Notes: generated by a model from the sequence alone, not told the origin. 64,000 bases of DNA from Paenibacillus humicola (GCF_028826105.1 NZ_JAQGPL010000001.1:2878501-2942500), one strand, 5' to 3'; shown: positions 1-8,980, counted from the stretch's first letter. A program made the numbers and translations.

Positions 1-942
1 CCGCTGTTTCTGTATTTGTCGTTTTTGAAGCCGCATGCCGGGTTTAACGTGCCGAAGGAATTTGAGGATTTATACGATATCCGCGACATTCCCGATCTGC
101 CGCAGCCTCCATGGGACGATGAGCGGGATACGCATCTGGCCGCGACCGACGAGGTGAGCGATTCGAGCCGGCGGCAGTATTTGGACAAGAAACGAATCTG
201 GCAGCGAATGACGCCGGAGGAGCGAAGAAGGACGACGCTGCGCTACTGGGCGAACTGCTCCTGGCTGGATCATTATTTCGGCCGGGCGCTGGAGAGGCTT
301 GAGCGGCAGGGAAGGCTGGACGACGCGCTCATCGTGTTCGTGTCCGACCATGGCGAGATGCTGGGCGAGCGGCAGTACCGTTTCAGCAAATACTGCCTGT
401 ACGACAGCAGTGTCCGGGTGCCGATGATTTTGGCCGGCTCGCGGATTCCGGCGGACCGGCGCGGGACGCTTGACGATCGTCCGGCCGAGCTCGTCGATCT
501 GGTGCCGACGCTGGCGAAGGTCGCCGGGCTTCCCCGCGATCCGCGGCTGCCCGGTCTCGATCTGCTCGGCGAGGAGCGGCGCGCCGGAACGTTTTGCGAA
601 TTTCACGGCAAAGGCGCTTCGGGACCAGTATCGATCCATTCGGCTCCCGCGCTGATGTGGCGGAAGAAGGACTGGAAGCTGATCCTCTATTTGCCGGGCG
701 CCATCGAAGACGCCATCCAACGGGTCGGCAGTTTCCGCGGGGAGCTGTACCGTTTATCCGACGACCCGCACGAATGGAACAACCTTTACGGCGAGGATGA
801 ACACGCAGCCGTCCGGGAGCGGATGACCGCGGAGCTGCTGATGCATCTCGCGTGCGTTTGGGCGAAAGGTCCGTTCTTCTACGACCGGCACGGAACGGAG
901 GCACTTGAGACGAAATTCGCCGGTACTCAGCCGAACGCGTGA
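1..942 (+). CDS. Sulfatase (C-terminal part, cut by window edge)
   Basis: The frame is open from base 1, so the N-terminus, including the Cys/Ser that becomes formylglycine, lies outside the window. About 313 residues remain. Residues ~80-145 carry the alkaline-phosphatase-superfamily pattern seen in type I sulfatases: a YWANCSWLDHYFG segment, then VFVSDHGEMLGERQ with the metal-binding Asp-His, then a Lys-containing SKYCLYDSSVRVPMIL segment. The end resembles the family's C-terminal subdomain (LYRLSDDPHEWNNLYG). Such enzymes remove sulfate esters, often from glycans. The neighbouring Lpl-type importer would fit uptake of desulfated sugar, but that link is inferred from position only. Confidence 0.85.
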   Translation, partial: PLFLYLSFLKPHAGFNVPKEFEDLYDIRDIPDLPQPPWDDERDTHLAATDEVSDSSRRQYLDKKRIWQRMTPEERRRTTLRYWANCSWLDHYFGRALERLERQGRLDDALIVFVSDHGEMLGERQYRFSKYCLYDSSVRVPMILAGSRIPADRRGTLDDRPAELVDLVPTLAKVAGLPRDPRLPGLDLLGEERRAGTFCEFHGKGASGPVSIHSAPALMWRKKDWKLILYLPGAIEDAIQRVGSFRGELYRLSDDPHEWNNLYGEDEHAAVRERMTAELLMHLACVWAKGPFFYDRHGTEALETKFAGTQPNA

Positions 943-1072
943 CGCGTTGGCTGCACCGCCGATTGCGCGGCCGGGTGAGAAACAGGCGCCGTACAGCCTG
1001 CCGTGCGTACGATAAGGCTTAAGCCGAGGAGACGGGTCAGCGGCAAACCCTGGCGCGGCTGTATTACAGCGT

Positions 1073-1106
1073 TGCAAAAAAGTGCAAGCCATGCAACGAA
1101 GTGCAA
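1073..1106 (+). promoter_or_regulatory. Four helically phased TGCAA repeats, candidate AraC-type operator
   Basis: TGCAA occurs at 1073-1077, 1083-1087, 1092-1096 and 1102-1106, at 10, 9 and 10 base steps. The second and fourth copies share the longer AGTGCAA core, 19 bases apart. AraC-family proteins bind direct repeats in which each ~17-20 bp half-site presents two motifs one helical turn apart. The array lies about 60 bases upstream of the TATAGT -10 candidate, where an activator would sit. The likely binder is the membrane AraC regulator encoded at 3325-5661; this is inference. Confidence 0.45.
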
Positions 1107-1139
1107 CCCGGGCCGGAACCGCCCGGCAAAAGAGTATGA

Positions 1140-1168
1140 TTTTGGGGAAACGCCCCGCGAGGTATAGT
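1140..1168 (+). promoter_or_regulatory. Candidate promoter of carbohydrate operon 1
   Basis: TATAGT (1163-1168) is preceded, after 17 bases, by TTTTGG (1140-1145), a poor -35. A weak -35 fits a promoter needing an activator at the upstream TGCAA array. Confidence 0.35.
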
Positions 1169-1267
1169 TAAAAACATGCTGCCCCGTCCAGACCCCGCCG
1201 GCTGCGGCTTATCAGCCGGTGCCGGGAAGGGGGGGCGCGGCAGCCGAGAACGAGGAGGAGCTTTGCG

Positions 1268-1390
1268 ATGTTTGACTGGCAGCGTTTCCGGCTGCCGCCC
1301 GCGGCCGGCCGCAGCGGGCAATTTCGATTGCCGCGTCCATGCCGTAAGACCGGTCCGCGACAGAGAGGAGCTGGCCCAATTGATGAATGA
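1268..1390 (+). CDS. Possible 40-residue leader ORF overlapping the permease start
   Basis: ATG at 1268 follows GAGGAGGAG (1252-1260) at good spacing, and its TGA (1388-1390) overlaps the permease ATG (1383) in an ATGAATGA arrangement that would permit translational coupling. The predicted peptide is rich in Arg, Pro and Gly and matches nothing I recognise. It may be chance, or the ribosome binding site may really serve a TTG at 1263 that extends the permease. Weak call. Confidence 0.25.
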   Translation: MFDWQRFRLPPAAGRSGQFRLPRPCRKTGPRQRGAGPIDE

Positions 1391-2354
1391 ACAACCTGCG
1401 GTTTTAACTCCCGGCACGGGAAAGAAGACGGGCGGCCGGGCCGACTGGCTGCGCCGGCTCGCGCTCGACATCCGGCGCGACAAATATTTGTACATGCTTG
1501 CGCTCCCGGGACTTGCCTTTTTTCTAGTGTTCAAGTACGTACCGATGTGGGGCATCGTGATCGCGCTCCAAAATTATTCGCCGTTCGCGGGCATCTCGGG
1601 CAGCCCCTGGGTCGGCTTCGAAAATTTCCACCGCTTCTTCGCGAACCCGGACTTCATGCTGCTGTTTCGCAACACGATGGCGATCAACCTGCTGAACCTG
1701 GTCTTTTTCTTTCCGCTGCCGATTCTGCTCTCGCTGCTGCTGAACGAAGTGCGGAGCATGTTTTACAAGCGGGCGGTTCAGACCGTGATTTACATGCCGC
1801 ACTTTCTGTCCTGGGTCATCATCTCCAGCCTGACGTTTCTGCTGTTCGCCAAAGGGAGCGGCCTCGTCAACAAAATACTGGAGGCGTCGGGCGCCGGCAA
1901 AATCGACATTTTAACGAATCCGCACCTGTTTTGGATCATGCTGACGGTGCAGTCGATCTGGAAGGAATGCGGATGGGGTACGATCCTGTTCCTGGCCGCC
2001 ATGGCGGGCATCGATCCGCAGATTTACGAAGCGGCGAAAATCGACGGCGCCGGCCGCATTCGCCAGATGTGGAGCATAACGCTGCCGGCGATCCGCAACG
2101 TGATCGTCATTCTGCTCATTTTGCGGCTCGGTCACATGATGGACGTCGGCTTCGAGCAGGTGTTCCTGATGTACAACGGCGCGGTTTCGCAGGTGGCCGA
2201 GGTGTTCGACACGTACGTTTACCGGGTCGGCATACAGCAGGCGCAGTTCAGCTACAGCACGGCGGCCGGCCTGTTCAAGTCCGTCGTCGGCCTGGTCCTC
2301 GTCGTAGGGGCGAACCGCCTTGCCAAAAAAATGGGCGAGGACGGCATTTACTAA
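1383..2354 (+). CDS. Carbohydrate ABC transporter permease, LplB type
   Basis: A 323-residue inner-membrane permease of the LplB/YteP type, forming a heterodimeric channel with the next gene product. After a charged N-terminus ending DIRRDKYLYML come about six hydrophobic helices. The EAA loop that docks the ATPase is EAAKIDGAGRIRQMWSITLP, near residues 213-232. I chose ATG 1383 because family members begin shortly before the RRDKYLYML segment; the same frame stays open back to 1176 but the upstream part is unlike the family. No ATPase gene is present, so a shared MsmX-like ATPase encoded elsewhere is likely (known for this family). Confidence 0.9.
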   Translation: MNEQPAVLTPGTGKKTGGRADWLRRLALDIRRDKYLYMLALPGLAFFLVFKYVPMWGIVIALQNYSPFAGISGSPWVGFENFHRFFANPDFMLLFRNTMAINLLNLVFFFPLPILLSLLLNEVRSMFYKRAVQTVIYMPHFLSWVIISSLTFLLFAKGSGLVNKILEASGAGKIDILTNPHLFWIMLTVQSIWKECGWGTILFLAAMAGIDPQIYEAAKIDGAGRIRQMWSITLPAIRNVIVILLILRLGHMMDVGFEQVFLMYNGAVSQVAEVFDTYVYRVGIQQAQFSYSTAAGLFKSVVGLVLVVGANRLAKKMGEDGIY

Positions 2355-2369
2355 GGAGGCGAAGCCGCT

Positions 2370-3236
2370 ATGAGAGTCAGCTTTGGAGATCGAGTCTTTA
2401 CCGCCCTGAATCTGCTGCTGCTTGGCCTGATCGGCATCGTGACGATTTTTCCGATCTATTACGTGGTGGTCGTGTCCTTTACGGATCCGGCCGAATATGT
2501 CCGCAGATCCTTTATTCTGTTCCCGCATACCTGGTCGCTCGCTTCCTACAAGTATCTGCTGTCCACCGAGGCGTTCGCGCGGTCGCTCGGCGTCAGCACG
2601 TATTTGGCGGTCGTAGGCACCGCGTGCAGCCTGGTGGTGACGGCATCGCTCGCCTACGCGCTTTCGCGCAAGCGGCTGCGCGGCCGCAATCTGTTTCTGC
2701 TGCTCATTCTGCTGACGATCCTGTTCAACCCGGGCATGATTCCGCATTATATGCTCGTGCGCCAGCTGCATCTGATCAACAGTCTCTGGTCGCTGATCAT
2801 TCCGGCGCTGGCGAGCGGCTGGAACGTCATCCTGATGAAGGGCTTCTTCGACAGCATCCCGGCCGAGCTGGAGGAATCGGCGGCGATCGACGGCTGCAAC
2901 GATTTGTCGATCTGGATCCGGATCATCCTGCCGCTGTCGCTCCCTTCGCTTGCCGCGTTCGGCCTGTTTTACGCGGTCGGCTACTGGAACCAGTTTTTCA
3001 ACGCGCTGATCTACCTGAACGACGCCGCGAAGTGGCCGATCCAGGTCATGCTGCAGAACATGCTGCTGAACGCCGACAACACCGAGCTGCAGGCCGATTC
3101 GTTCATGGCCACGCCGCCTTCGGAGACGCTGATGATGGCGGCCGTCGTCACCGCCACGATTCCGATTTTGTGCGTCTATCCGTTCCTGCAGAAGCATTTT
3201 GCGAAAGGCGCTATGGTCGGTTCCGTCAAAGGGTAA
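2370..3236 (+). CDS. Carbohydrate ABC transporter permease, LplC type
   Basis: A 288-residue partner permease with six predicted helices, starting 15 bases after the first permease behind a GGAGG site. The EAA loop appears as EESAAIDGCNDLSIWIRIILP-like residues near 167-187. The C-terminus FAKGAMVGSVKG is typical of YteP/LplC-type second permeases, which usually end in a GAxxGSVKG motif. Together with the 1383 gene and the lipoprotein at 5809 it makes one oligosaccharide importer. Confidence 0.92.
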   Translation: MRVSFGDRVFTALNLLLLGLIGIVTIFPIYYVVVVSFTDPAEYVRRSFILFPHTWSLASYKYLLSTEAFARSLGVSTYLAVVGTACSLVVTASLAYALSRKRLRGRNLFLLLILLTILFNPGMIPHYMLVRQLHLINSLWSLIIPALASGWNVILMKGFFDSIPAELEESAAIDGCNDLSIWIRIILPLSLPSLAAFGLFYAVGYWNQFFNALIYLNDAAKWPIQVMLQNMLLNADNTELQADSFMATPPSETLMMAAVVTATIPILCVYPFLQKHFAKGAMVGSVKG

Positions 3237-3324
3237 GCGGACGCCGGCTGCTGCGAAAAGATAGGCCGCTTGCGGCGAATGCGACGAATCCATAAGGCAT
3301 CCTCTTGGAAAGGTAGGGAGAATC

Positions 3325-5661
3325 GTGGTCGGATCGATTAAGCTTTGGTTCCGGGATATGGCGAAATACAAATACAACCGGCGTTTTTTTCGCAAAAGTC
3401 TGGTGCTGATTCTGCTGATCGCCAGCATTCCGGGGATGATTATCGGGGCGAGTATTTATCTGGTGTCCGGGAACAAGCTGGAGGGGGAGCTGCAGCGGCT
3501 TCACCAAAACCAGATCCGGGAGCGCGCCGCCAATATCGACGATCAACTGGCTTATTTGGAGCTGACCTTCTCCCACTGGGCATTCGAGCCTTCGTTTGAC
3601 GATAATTTAAATCACCTTAACGTATCCAAGCAGTTCGAGCAGGTGCAGGAGCTGTACCGGATGCTGCTCATTATGGAAAGCTCGCATCCGCTGATAGGCA
3701 GGGTGCAGCTGTACCTCGACAAGCCGAAGCCGCTCGTATTCGACAAGTCGGAATATCAATACTTGACCGTTCCGGGTGAAATCAAATCTTACGAGTCGCT
3801 GATGGCCCCGGGCAAAAGGGCCGTCTTCTGGACGAACGCGCCGTCCGGCGGCGCGGATTCCGGCTCCGCGCTGTCGTTGGTGAACAAGCTGCCCGGCGGC
3901 AGCATCGAGCCGTTCGGCGTACTCGTGGCGAGCATCGACACGAAGCGGCTGATGCAGCTCTTCGGCACGCTGAACCCGTACAACGAAGGCGAAACGATCG
4001 TCGACGCCGCGGACGGCAGCTGGGTGCTGTCGGGCAGCGGCACCGGAGACGGCAAATCGCCGCTCGACGAGGCACTTCGGCAGGAGATCGGAAAGCAGCA
4101 GCGATCCGCCGGGTCCTTCCTGTTCACCTACGACAGCAAAACGTATTCCGTTTCCTACGGGCATCTCTCGCGGCTCGGCAAAACGTGGAACTACATTTCG
4201 GCGGTGCCGCTCACGGCGATTACGGCCCCCGTCGTCACGATGTCCAAATGGATCGTCTATATCAGCCTTTCGGGCCTGCTGCTCGCACTAATCCTGTCCT
4301 GGCTCGTCTCCAACCGCATTTATGTACCGATCGAACGGCTGGTGCGCAATTTGACGGGCAGCAGAAACGAAGGAGACGAGGACGAGTTCGGCCTGTTCGA
4401 GAAGCAGCTGGCCGACCTGTCGCGGGAACGGGAATCGATGCGCACGAAGCTGGATGAGCAGCTGCCTCTCCTGCGAGAGGGCTTCTTCCTGCAGCTGGTC
4501 CAGGGCCACTTCCTGTCGTATCCGGAAAACGACATCCGCGAGAAGATGAAAATGTACGGCTGGCATGCGGAGGACCGGCAGTTTATTTCGCTGCTGTTTC
4601 AGCTGAACGGCTTCTCCAGCCTTCAGGGACGGTTCTCCTCGGGCGACGAGGACCTGGTTACCTTCGCAGCCGCGAACATCATCGAGGAGCTGACGCGCGA
4701 GCAGTACGAGCAGGCGAGCGTCATCAATTTTCACAACTTCTCGGTCGGCCTGCTTCTGTCGTTCCCCGCCGATCACCCGGCAGGGTGGCTGGCGGAGGAT
4801 CTGGACGCTTTCTGCACGAACGCCGTCCAAACCTTGAAGCGGCTGCTCAAAATGCAGGTGACCGCCTCCATCAGCAAATCGACGGACGCCGTCCAGATGA
4901 TTCCCCGCATCTTCGAGGAAACCCAGCAGGCGCTCCTGTTTCGGGATCTGTCCGACGATTTGCAGATTATGAAAGCGGGACAACCCTCGGGGGCGAGCAC
5001 GATGGAATGCAGCTATCCTTTTTCACTGGAAAAAGAAATTATTCACGCTATTCGCACCGGACTCGAGCAGGAAGCGGTGGAGCTGATCGGGCAGTTTATG
5101 AAGGAGCTCTCGCAGGGCGGCGCGACCGAGCTGTTCGTCCAGCAGGGGATGCTGCAGCTGCTCGCCGCGATCCGCTACACGGTGCTGCAGTCCGGCATGA
5201 ATCCGGTGCAGCTGTTCGGCGGCGTAAACCTGTTCGATCAGCTTGCGCAAATCCGCGAGCCGGAGCAGATGCTTCGCTGGTTCGAGGTCAAGGTGGTCGC
5301 CGTCTTCGTGCAGGAGCTGATCAACCGCCAAGAGTTCCGTTTGAAGCAGATGGTCGAAAAAGTCGTTCATTATTTGGAGTCGCGCTATATGGATGCGCTT
5401 TCGCTGGACTCCTGCGCCGAGCAGTTCGGTACGAGCCCTTACACGCTCAGCCGGGCGTTCAAGCAGGTGATGGGCATCAATTTCATCGATTATTTGACGC
5501 AGATCCGGATCGATCAGGCCAAATCGCTGCTGCGCGAAAGCGAGCTGAAGATCAATAACGTGGCGGAGAAGGTGGGGTATCAGCACTCGTACTTCAACCG
5601 GATATTCAAGAAATACGAGGGCATTACGCCAAGTCATTACCGCGAGCTGAACCGCACCTGA
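3325..5661 (+). CDS. Membrane-anchored AraC-family regulator with extracytoplasmic sensor region
   Basis: A 778-residue protein starting at GTG 3325 behind GGGAG. A first membrane helix (about residues 27-48), a ~260-residue extracytoplasmic region, a second helix (about 309-329) and a cytoplasmic C-terminus with two AraC helix-turn-helix units (about 672-776) are visible; the end reads VGYQHSYFNRIFKKYEGITP. This one-piece layout is common in Paenibacillus sugar operons, where it is thought to replace a kinase/regulator pair. It lies between the permeases and the binding protein, so it probably controls them, possibly through the TGCAA array at 1073-1106. Confidence 0.88.
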   Translation: MVGSIKLWFRDMAKYKYNRRFFRKSLVLILLIASIPGMIIGASIYLVSGNKLEGELQRLHQNQIRERAANIDDQLAYLELTFSHWAFEPSFDDNLNHLNVSKQFEQVQELYRMLLIMESSHPLIGRVQLYLDKPKPLVFDKSEYQYLTVPGEIKSYESLMAPGKRAVFWTNAPSGGADSGSALSLVNKLPGGSIEPFGVLVASIDTKRLMQLFGTLNPYNEGETIVDAADGSWVLSGSGTGDGKSPLDEALRQEIGKQQRSAGSFLFTYDSKTYSVSYGHLSRLGKTWNYISAVPLTAITAPVVTMSKWIVYISLSGLLLALILSWLVSNRIYVPIERLVRNLTGSRNEGDEDEFGLFEKQLADLSRERESMRTKLDEQLPLLREGFFLQLVQGHFLSYPENDIREKMKMYGWHAEDRQFISLLFQLNGFSSLQGRFSSGDEDLVTFAAANIIEELTREQYEQASVINFHNFSVGLLLSFPADHPAGWLAEDLDAFCTNAVQTLKRLLKMQVTASISKSTDAVQMIPRIFEETQQALLFRDLSDDLQIMKAGQPSGASTMECSYPFSLEKEIIHAIRTGLEQEAVELIGQFMKELSQGGATELFVQQGMLQLLAAIRYTVLQSGMNPVQLFGGVNLFDQLAQIREPEQMLRWFEVKVVAVFVQELINRQEFRLKQMVEKVVHYLESRYMDALSLDSCAEQFGTSPYTLSRAFKQVMGINFIDYLTQIRIDQAKSLLRESELKINNVAEKVGYQHSYFNRIFKKYEGITPSHYRELNRT

Positions 5662-5808
5662 AGCGGCCGCCCATCGATGTCTTACTCGCGCAACAAAGTC
5701 TTATCCGGGCGAAACGCCGCCCGCAAAAGAATCCGATTGTTTGCAAGCTTCCGAGCGGTTACCGTCTGAAGTAGTCTCGAACGAACATAAAAAAGGGAGG
5801 ACCAGGAC

Positions 5809-7380
5809 ATGAACGAAAGAACGAAAAAGGCAAGAGGAGCCTTCGCGGCGGCTGCCGCGCTGCTGTCGCTTCTGCTGCTGCTGACGGCATGCGGCGGCTC
5901 ATCCGGCGGCGGCCAGAACGCGGACAGCGGGAGCGCGGGCGGCTCGAACGCAGGCGGCGCATCCGAGAAGCCTCTGGAGGTCAGCATTATGGCGATTCTG
6001 CTGACCCCGACGGCGCCGACGGACGACAACAAAATCAAACAGGCGATCGAGAAGGCGACCAATTCAAAAATGAAAATCAACTGGGTGTCGGGCAACAATT
6101 ATACGGACAAGCTGAACGTCACGCTGGCTTCCGGCGACATTCCCGACCTCATCTTCATCAACGATCCGTTCTCGTCGGTGTTCCGCAGCGCGGTGGCGCA
6201 GGGCGCGTTCTGGGATATCGGCCCGTACATCAAGGATTATCCGAACTTGACTTCGAAAATTTCGCAGACCGCCTGGGACCTGACCAAGATGGCCGACGGC
6301 AAAAACTACGGCGTTCCGCGCCCGCGGCCGTCCGAAGCGGATTCCTTCTTCATTATCCGCAAGGACTGGCTCGATAAGCTGGGTCTGCAGGTGCCGACGA
6401 CGACCGACGAGCTGTACAACGTCATGAAGGTGTTCACGGACAAGGATCCGGACGGAAACGGCAAGAACGATACCGTCGGGCTGACCGCCTATATCAATCC
6501 GACCGACATGGGCTCGCTCGGACAGGTGGAGCAAAGCTTTACCGGCGTCGACGGCGAGTGGAAGCTGCAGGACGGCAAGCTGGTCTATACCGCGCTGCTG
6601 CCGGAAACCCGCACGGCGCTCGAGTACCTGGCGAAGGTGTACAAGGAGAATCTCATTCCGGAGGACGTCGCATCGATGAAGCTGACGCAGTCCCAGGATC
6701 TGTTCGATTCGGGCAAGGCGGGCATTCTCGTCGATAAGTCCGGCACCAGCTCCGACCATTACAACAAGCTGAAGACCGTCGACCCGAATTTCAAGCAGAT
6801 CGACTTCTACCCGCTGACGAGCATCAACGGCTACAACCCGAAGGGGCCGGGCTTCTCGGGGCTGATGGCGATCCCGAAGAGCGTGCCGGAAGCGAAGATG
6901 AAGCGCATCCTGAAAATGATGGACACCTGGATGAACGACGACGTGTTCCAGTACCAGCAGTACGGCTTCGAAGGCACCGACTACAAGGTCGTGAACGGCG
7001 AGAAGGTGATCGACGAGGAGCAGCTGCAGAAGGACAACGGCCCGACCTTCAACCAGATCGTCTACGTGGCCGATCCGTATGCCAGCTCGACGAAGATTTT
7101 CTTCCCGAAAGAGGTCAACGAACTTTATACAAAAATTCAGGACGAGCGGGCCAAGTCGAGCGTCGCGGATATCAGCACCGGCCTGAACTCGGATACCGCC
7201 GTCAGGGCGCTTCCCGAAATCGAGAAGCAGGTGCAGGATCTGAAGACGAAGATCATCATTGGCCGGGAGCCGATCACCGCTTGGGACAGCTTCGTGAACC
7301 AGCTGAAAAACAACCCGGATATGATCAAGATGAGCCAGGAAATGACCGACGCTTATCAGAAGCGTAACGCAGGGCAATAA
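5809..7380 (+). CDS. Extracellular solute-binding lipoprotein, LplA type
   Basis: A 523-residue lipoprotein. The signal peptide ends in the lipobox LLTAC, with Cys28 as the lipidated residue, followed by a Gly/Ser-rich tether. The mature part has the fold-typical segments of large (about 500 aa) family 1 binding proteins, for example LASGDIPDLIF, and DPDGNGKNDTVGLT, a calcium-loop-like stretch common in the LplA group. GGGAGG lies just upstream of ATG 5809. It delivers an unidentified oligosaccharide to the permeases at 1383 and 2370. Confidence 0.92.
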   Translation: MNERTKKARGAFAAAAALLSLLLLLTACGGSSGGGQNADSGSAGGSNAGGASEKPLEVSIMAILLTPTAPTDDNKIKQAIEKATNSKMKINWVSGNNYTDKLNVTLASGDIPDLIFINDPFSSVFRSAVAQGAFWDIGPYIKDYPNLTSKISQTAWDLTKMADGKNYGVPRPRPSEADSFFIIRKDWLDKLGLQVPTTTDELYNVMKVFTDKDPDGNGKNDTVGLTAYINPTDMGSLGQVEQSFTGVDGEWKLQDGKLVYTALLPETRTALEYLAKVYKENLIPEDVASMKLTQSQDLFDSGKAGILVDKSGTSSDHYNKLKTVDPNFKQIDFYPLTSINGYNPKGPGFSGLMAIPKSVPEAKMKRILKMMDTWMNDDVFQYQQYGFEGTDYKVVNGEKVIDEEQLQKDNGPTFNQIVYVADPYASSTKIFFPKEVNELYTKIQDERAKSSVADISTGLNSDTAVRALPEIEKQVQDLKTKIIIGREPITAWDSFVNQLKNNPDMIKMSQEMTDAYQKRNAGQ

Positions 7381-7390
7381 CCGGCTGACA

Positions 7391-7423
7391 GGGGGACGGG
7401 AGGAAGCTTCCGTCCCCCTTATT
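7391..7423 (+). terminator. Rho-independent terminator after the binding protein
   Basis: GGGGGACGG (7391-7399) pairs perfectly with CCGTCCCCC (7410-7418), followed by TTATT. It lies 10 bases past the stop codon at 7380 and closes operon 1. Confidence 0.75.
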
Positions 7424-7518
7424 CGTACGTGTCCTCCGAAGGCTGTTCCGGCCAGAGACAGTGTCTGCTTAGATTCCCTGCCCAAATCGGACGGGTACTA
7501 ATAGGAACGCACCCGTCA

Positions 7519-7536
7519 TATTCTTGTACAAGAATA
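7519..7536. promoter_or_regulatory. 18-bp perfect palindrome, candidate operator
   Basis: TATTCTTGTACAAGAATA is a perfect 18-bp palindrome 25 bases before the TTG start of the next gene. It may be a repressor site or, in mRNA, a hairpin near the ribosome binding site. No regulator gene is adjacent. Confidence 0.4.
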
Positions 7537-7561
7537 CAAGAAGAAAGGGGCGTATCGTTCG

Positions 7562-8980
7562 TTGACTACCGTTAAAGTTAGGCTGCGGCCCATTGTAAAC
7601 AGCATCAATTTGCCGACTGTATTGAAAACAACGATCCTTCCGGGCGACTCCGTCGAACGATTATTTATGGCCACGCAGGTCGGGGAAATCTTTTATATCG
7701 GAAACGGCGGAGCGATCAAACCTTTTTTGGATATTCGCCCGCGAATCCTAAAGCTTGGCGCCGTCGGCGGAGGATATGATGAACGGGGACTGCTGGGGCT
7801 GGCGTTTCATCCGGAATTTTATTATAACGGCCTGTTTTATCTTCATTATTCGGTTGCCGGAACACAAGGCCCGGGCGCGCTTTCCGAACCTTTTCAGCCT
7901 GACCCGTGCGACCCCGCCACCTTAAACCTCAAGTGGACCGATCGAGAGACTCGATATGATCATATCGATACCGTCGAGGAATGGATTTTACGATCGAACG
8001 GTCAGCCTCAACGAAGACGGACACTGCTGAACTTGAGAAGGCCCTTTTTCAATCATAATGGGGTGAACAGCCTGAACTTTTCACCGGAATCGGGAAAGCT
8101 GGTGTTAACGACCGGAGACGGCGGATCCGGCTATGACCCCTTTCGATTGAGCCAGGACGATATGGAAATCGCCGGTAAAATCATTGAAATCGATGTCATG
8201 CAGCATACGTTTATCCTTGACCCGCCTGCAGCTACACGTTTTCATGAACTGCCCGCGCCCATTCAGCAAACGCTTGCGGTCATCGCCAAAGGGGTTCGCA
8301 ATATTCCGGGGATATCCTTTCAAAAGTTTTACCATCAGGTGATCAAATATGCGGGAAATGTCGGGCAGGATTTGGTCGAGTCGATTTTTTCGTTCGTGCA
8401 TTATAAACCGATACCGGTGACTCAACTTGTAAAAGCTTATGAAATGAAATCCGAATACGGCCTGGACGGGTCGGTTAATTTTGGCTGGCGGGGATGGGAA
8501 GGCGTTTTTCCGACTTCCATCACTAGAAGCTGCCCTGCCAATCCGGCTATGGATCAGAAAACAATCGCTTATTATCAAGAAGCTGTCAATACCTCCGTCT
8601 TGCGTCTTCAGCCTTTAACGAGTTATTTTCATCAGGATTCAAGGCCCGATAAGTTTAGCGGAACTGCGCTAACAGGCGTCCAGCCGTATATGGGAAGGGG
8701 AATTCCCCAGTTAACGGGAAGCGTCGTGTTTACCGATTTTGCCCGGAAAGAACAAGCCCAGCCTCCGGTCCGGGGAGCTTTAGCATATACCCGAATAAGA
8801 TCGGCTGGTAAAACGAGTGATTTTCATGTCATTGAAACCGATCATCCGTTCGGGTCGCAGCCCGCTTATTATGTGAGTTTGGGAACGAACCGGGATCAAA
8901 CCGGACTCTATCTGGGTGTGTATGGTTCAATGAATGTGACGGATCTTAATCGAGGCACCGTTTGTGAACTTGTTCCGTAA
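7562..8980 (+). CDS. PQQ-dependent sugar dehydrogenase (sorbosone/glucose dehydrogenase family)
   Basis: A 472-residue protein starting at TTG 7562, with an AGAAAGGGG site ~10 bases upstream. Family motifs of the six-bladed soluble glucose/sorbosone dehydrogenase fold are present: DERGLLGLAFHPEFYYNG near residue 75, LNFSPESGKLVLTTGDGGSG near residues 170-190, and VNFGWRGWEGVFP near 310. No signal peptide or lipobox is visible, unusual for a family that mostly works outside the cytoplasm. It stands alone between a terminator and the MerR cluster, and no PQQ-synthesis genes occur in the window. The enzymatic activity is therefore only suggested by homology. Confidence 0.75.
   Translation: MTTVKVRLRPIVNSINLPTVLKTTILPGDSVERLFMATQVGEIFYIGNGGAIKPFLDIRPRILKLGAVGGGYDERGLLGLAFHPEFYYNGLFYLHYSVAGTQGPGALSEPFQPDPCDPATLNLKWTDRETRYDHIDTVEEWILRSNGQPQRRRTLLNLRRPFFNHNGVNSLNFSPESGKLVLTTGDGGSGYDPFRLSQDDMEIAGKIIEIDVMQHTFILDPPAATRFHELPAPIQQTLAVIAKGVRNIPGISFQKFYHQVIKYAGNVGQDLVESIFSFVHYKPIPVTQLVKAYEMKSEYGLDGSVNFGWRGWEGVFPTSITRSCPANPAMDQKTIAYYQEAVNTSVLRLQPLTSYFHQDSRPDKFSGTALTGVQPYMGRGIPQLTGSVVFTDFARKEQAQPPVRGALAYTRIRSAGKTSDFHVIETDHPFGSQPAYYVSLGTNRDQTGLYLGVYGSMNVTDLNRGTVCELVP

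Larger units (their letters stand above)
943..1382 (+). other. Leader region before the first permease gene
   Basis: This 440-base stretch holds no convincing full-length gene. It contains phased TGCAA repeats (1073-1106), a TATAGT -10 candidate (1163-1168) and a short open frame with a good ribosome binding site (1268-1390). These are listed separately. Confidence 0.6.

Noticed and set aside
70..720. Long minus-strand frame opposite the sulfatase
   Set aside because: It is the complement of a strongly supported coding frame in GC-rich DNA, with no ribosome site or family features.
1547..3295. 582-codon plus-strand frame across both LplB/LplC genes
   Set aside because: Arg/Gly/Pro-rich shadow of two well-supported permease genes in another frame.
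1911..3428. 505-codon minus-strand frame
   Set aside because: Shadow of the permease genes; Gln/His/Arg-rich composition typical of antisense reading.
6064..7485. 473-codon minus-strand frame opposite the binding lipoprotein
   Set aside because: Antisense shadow; no start signal or domain.
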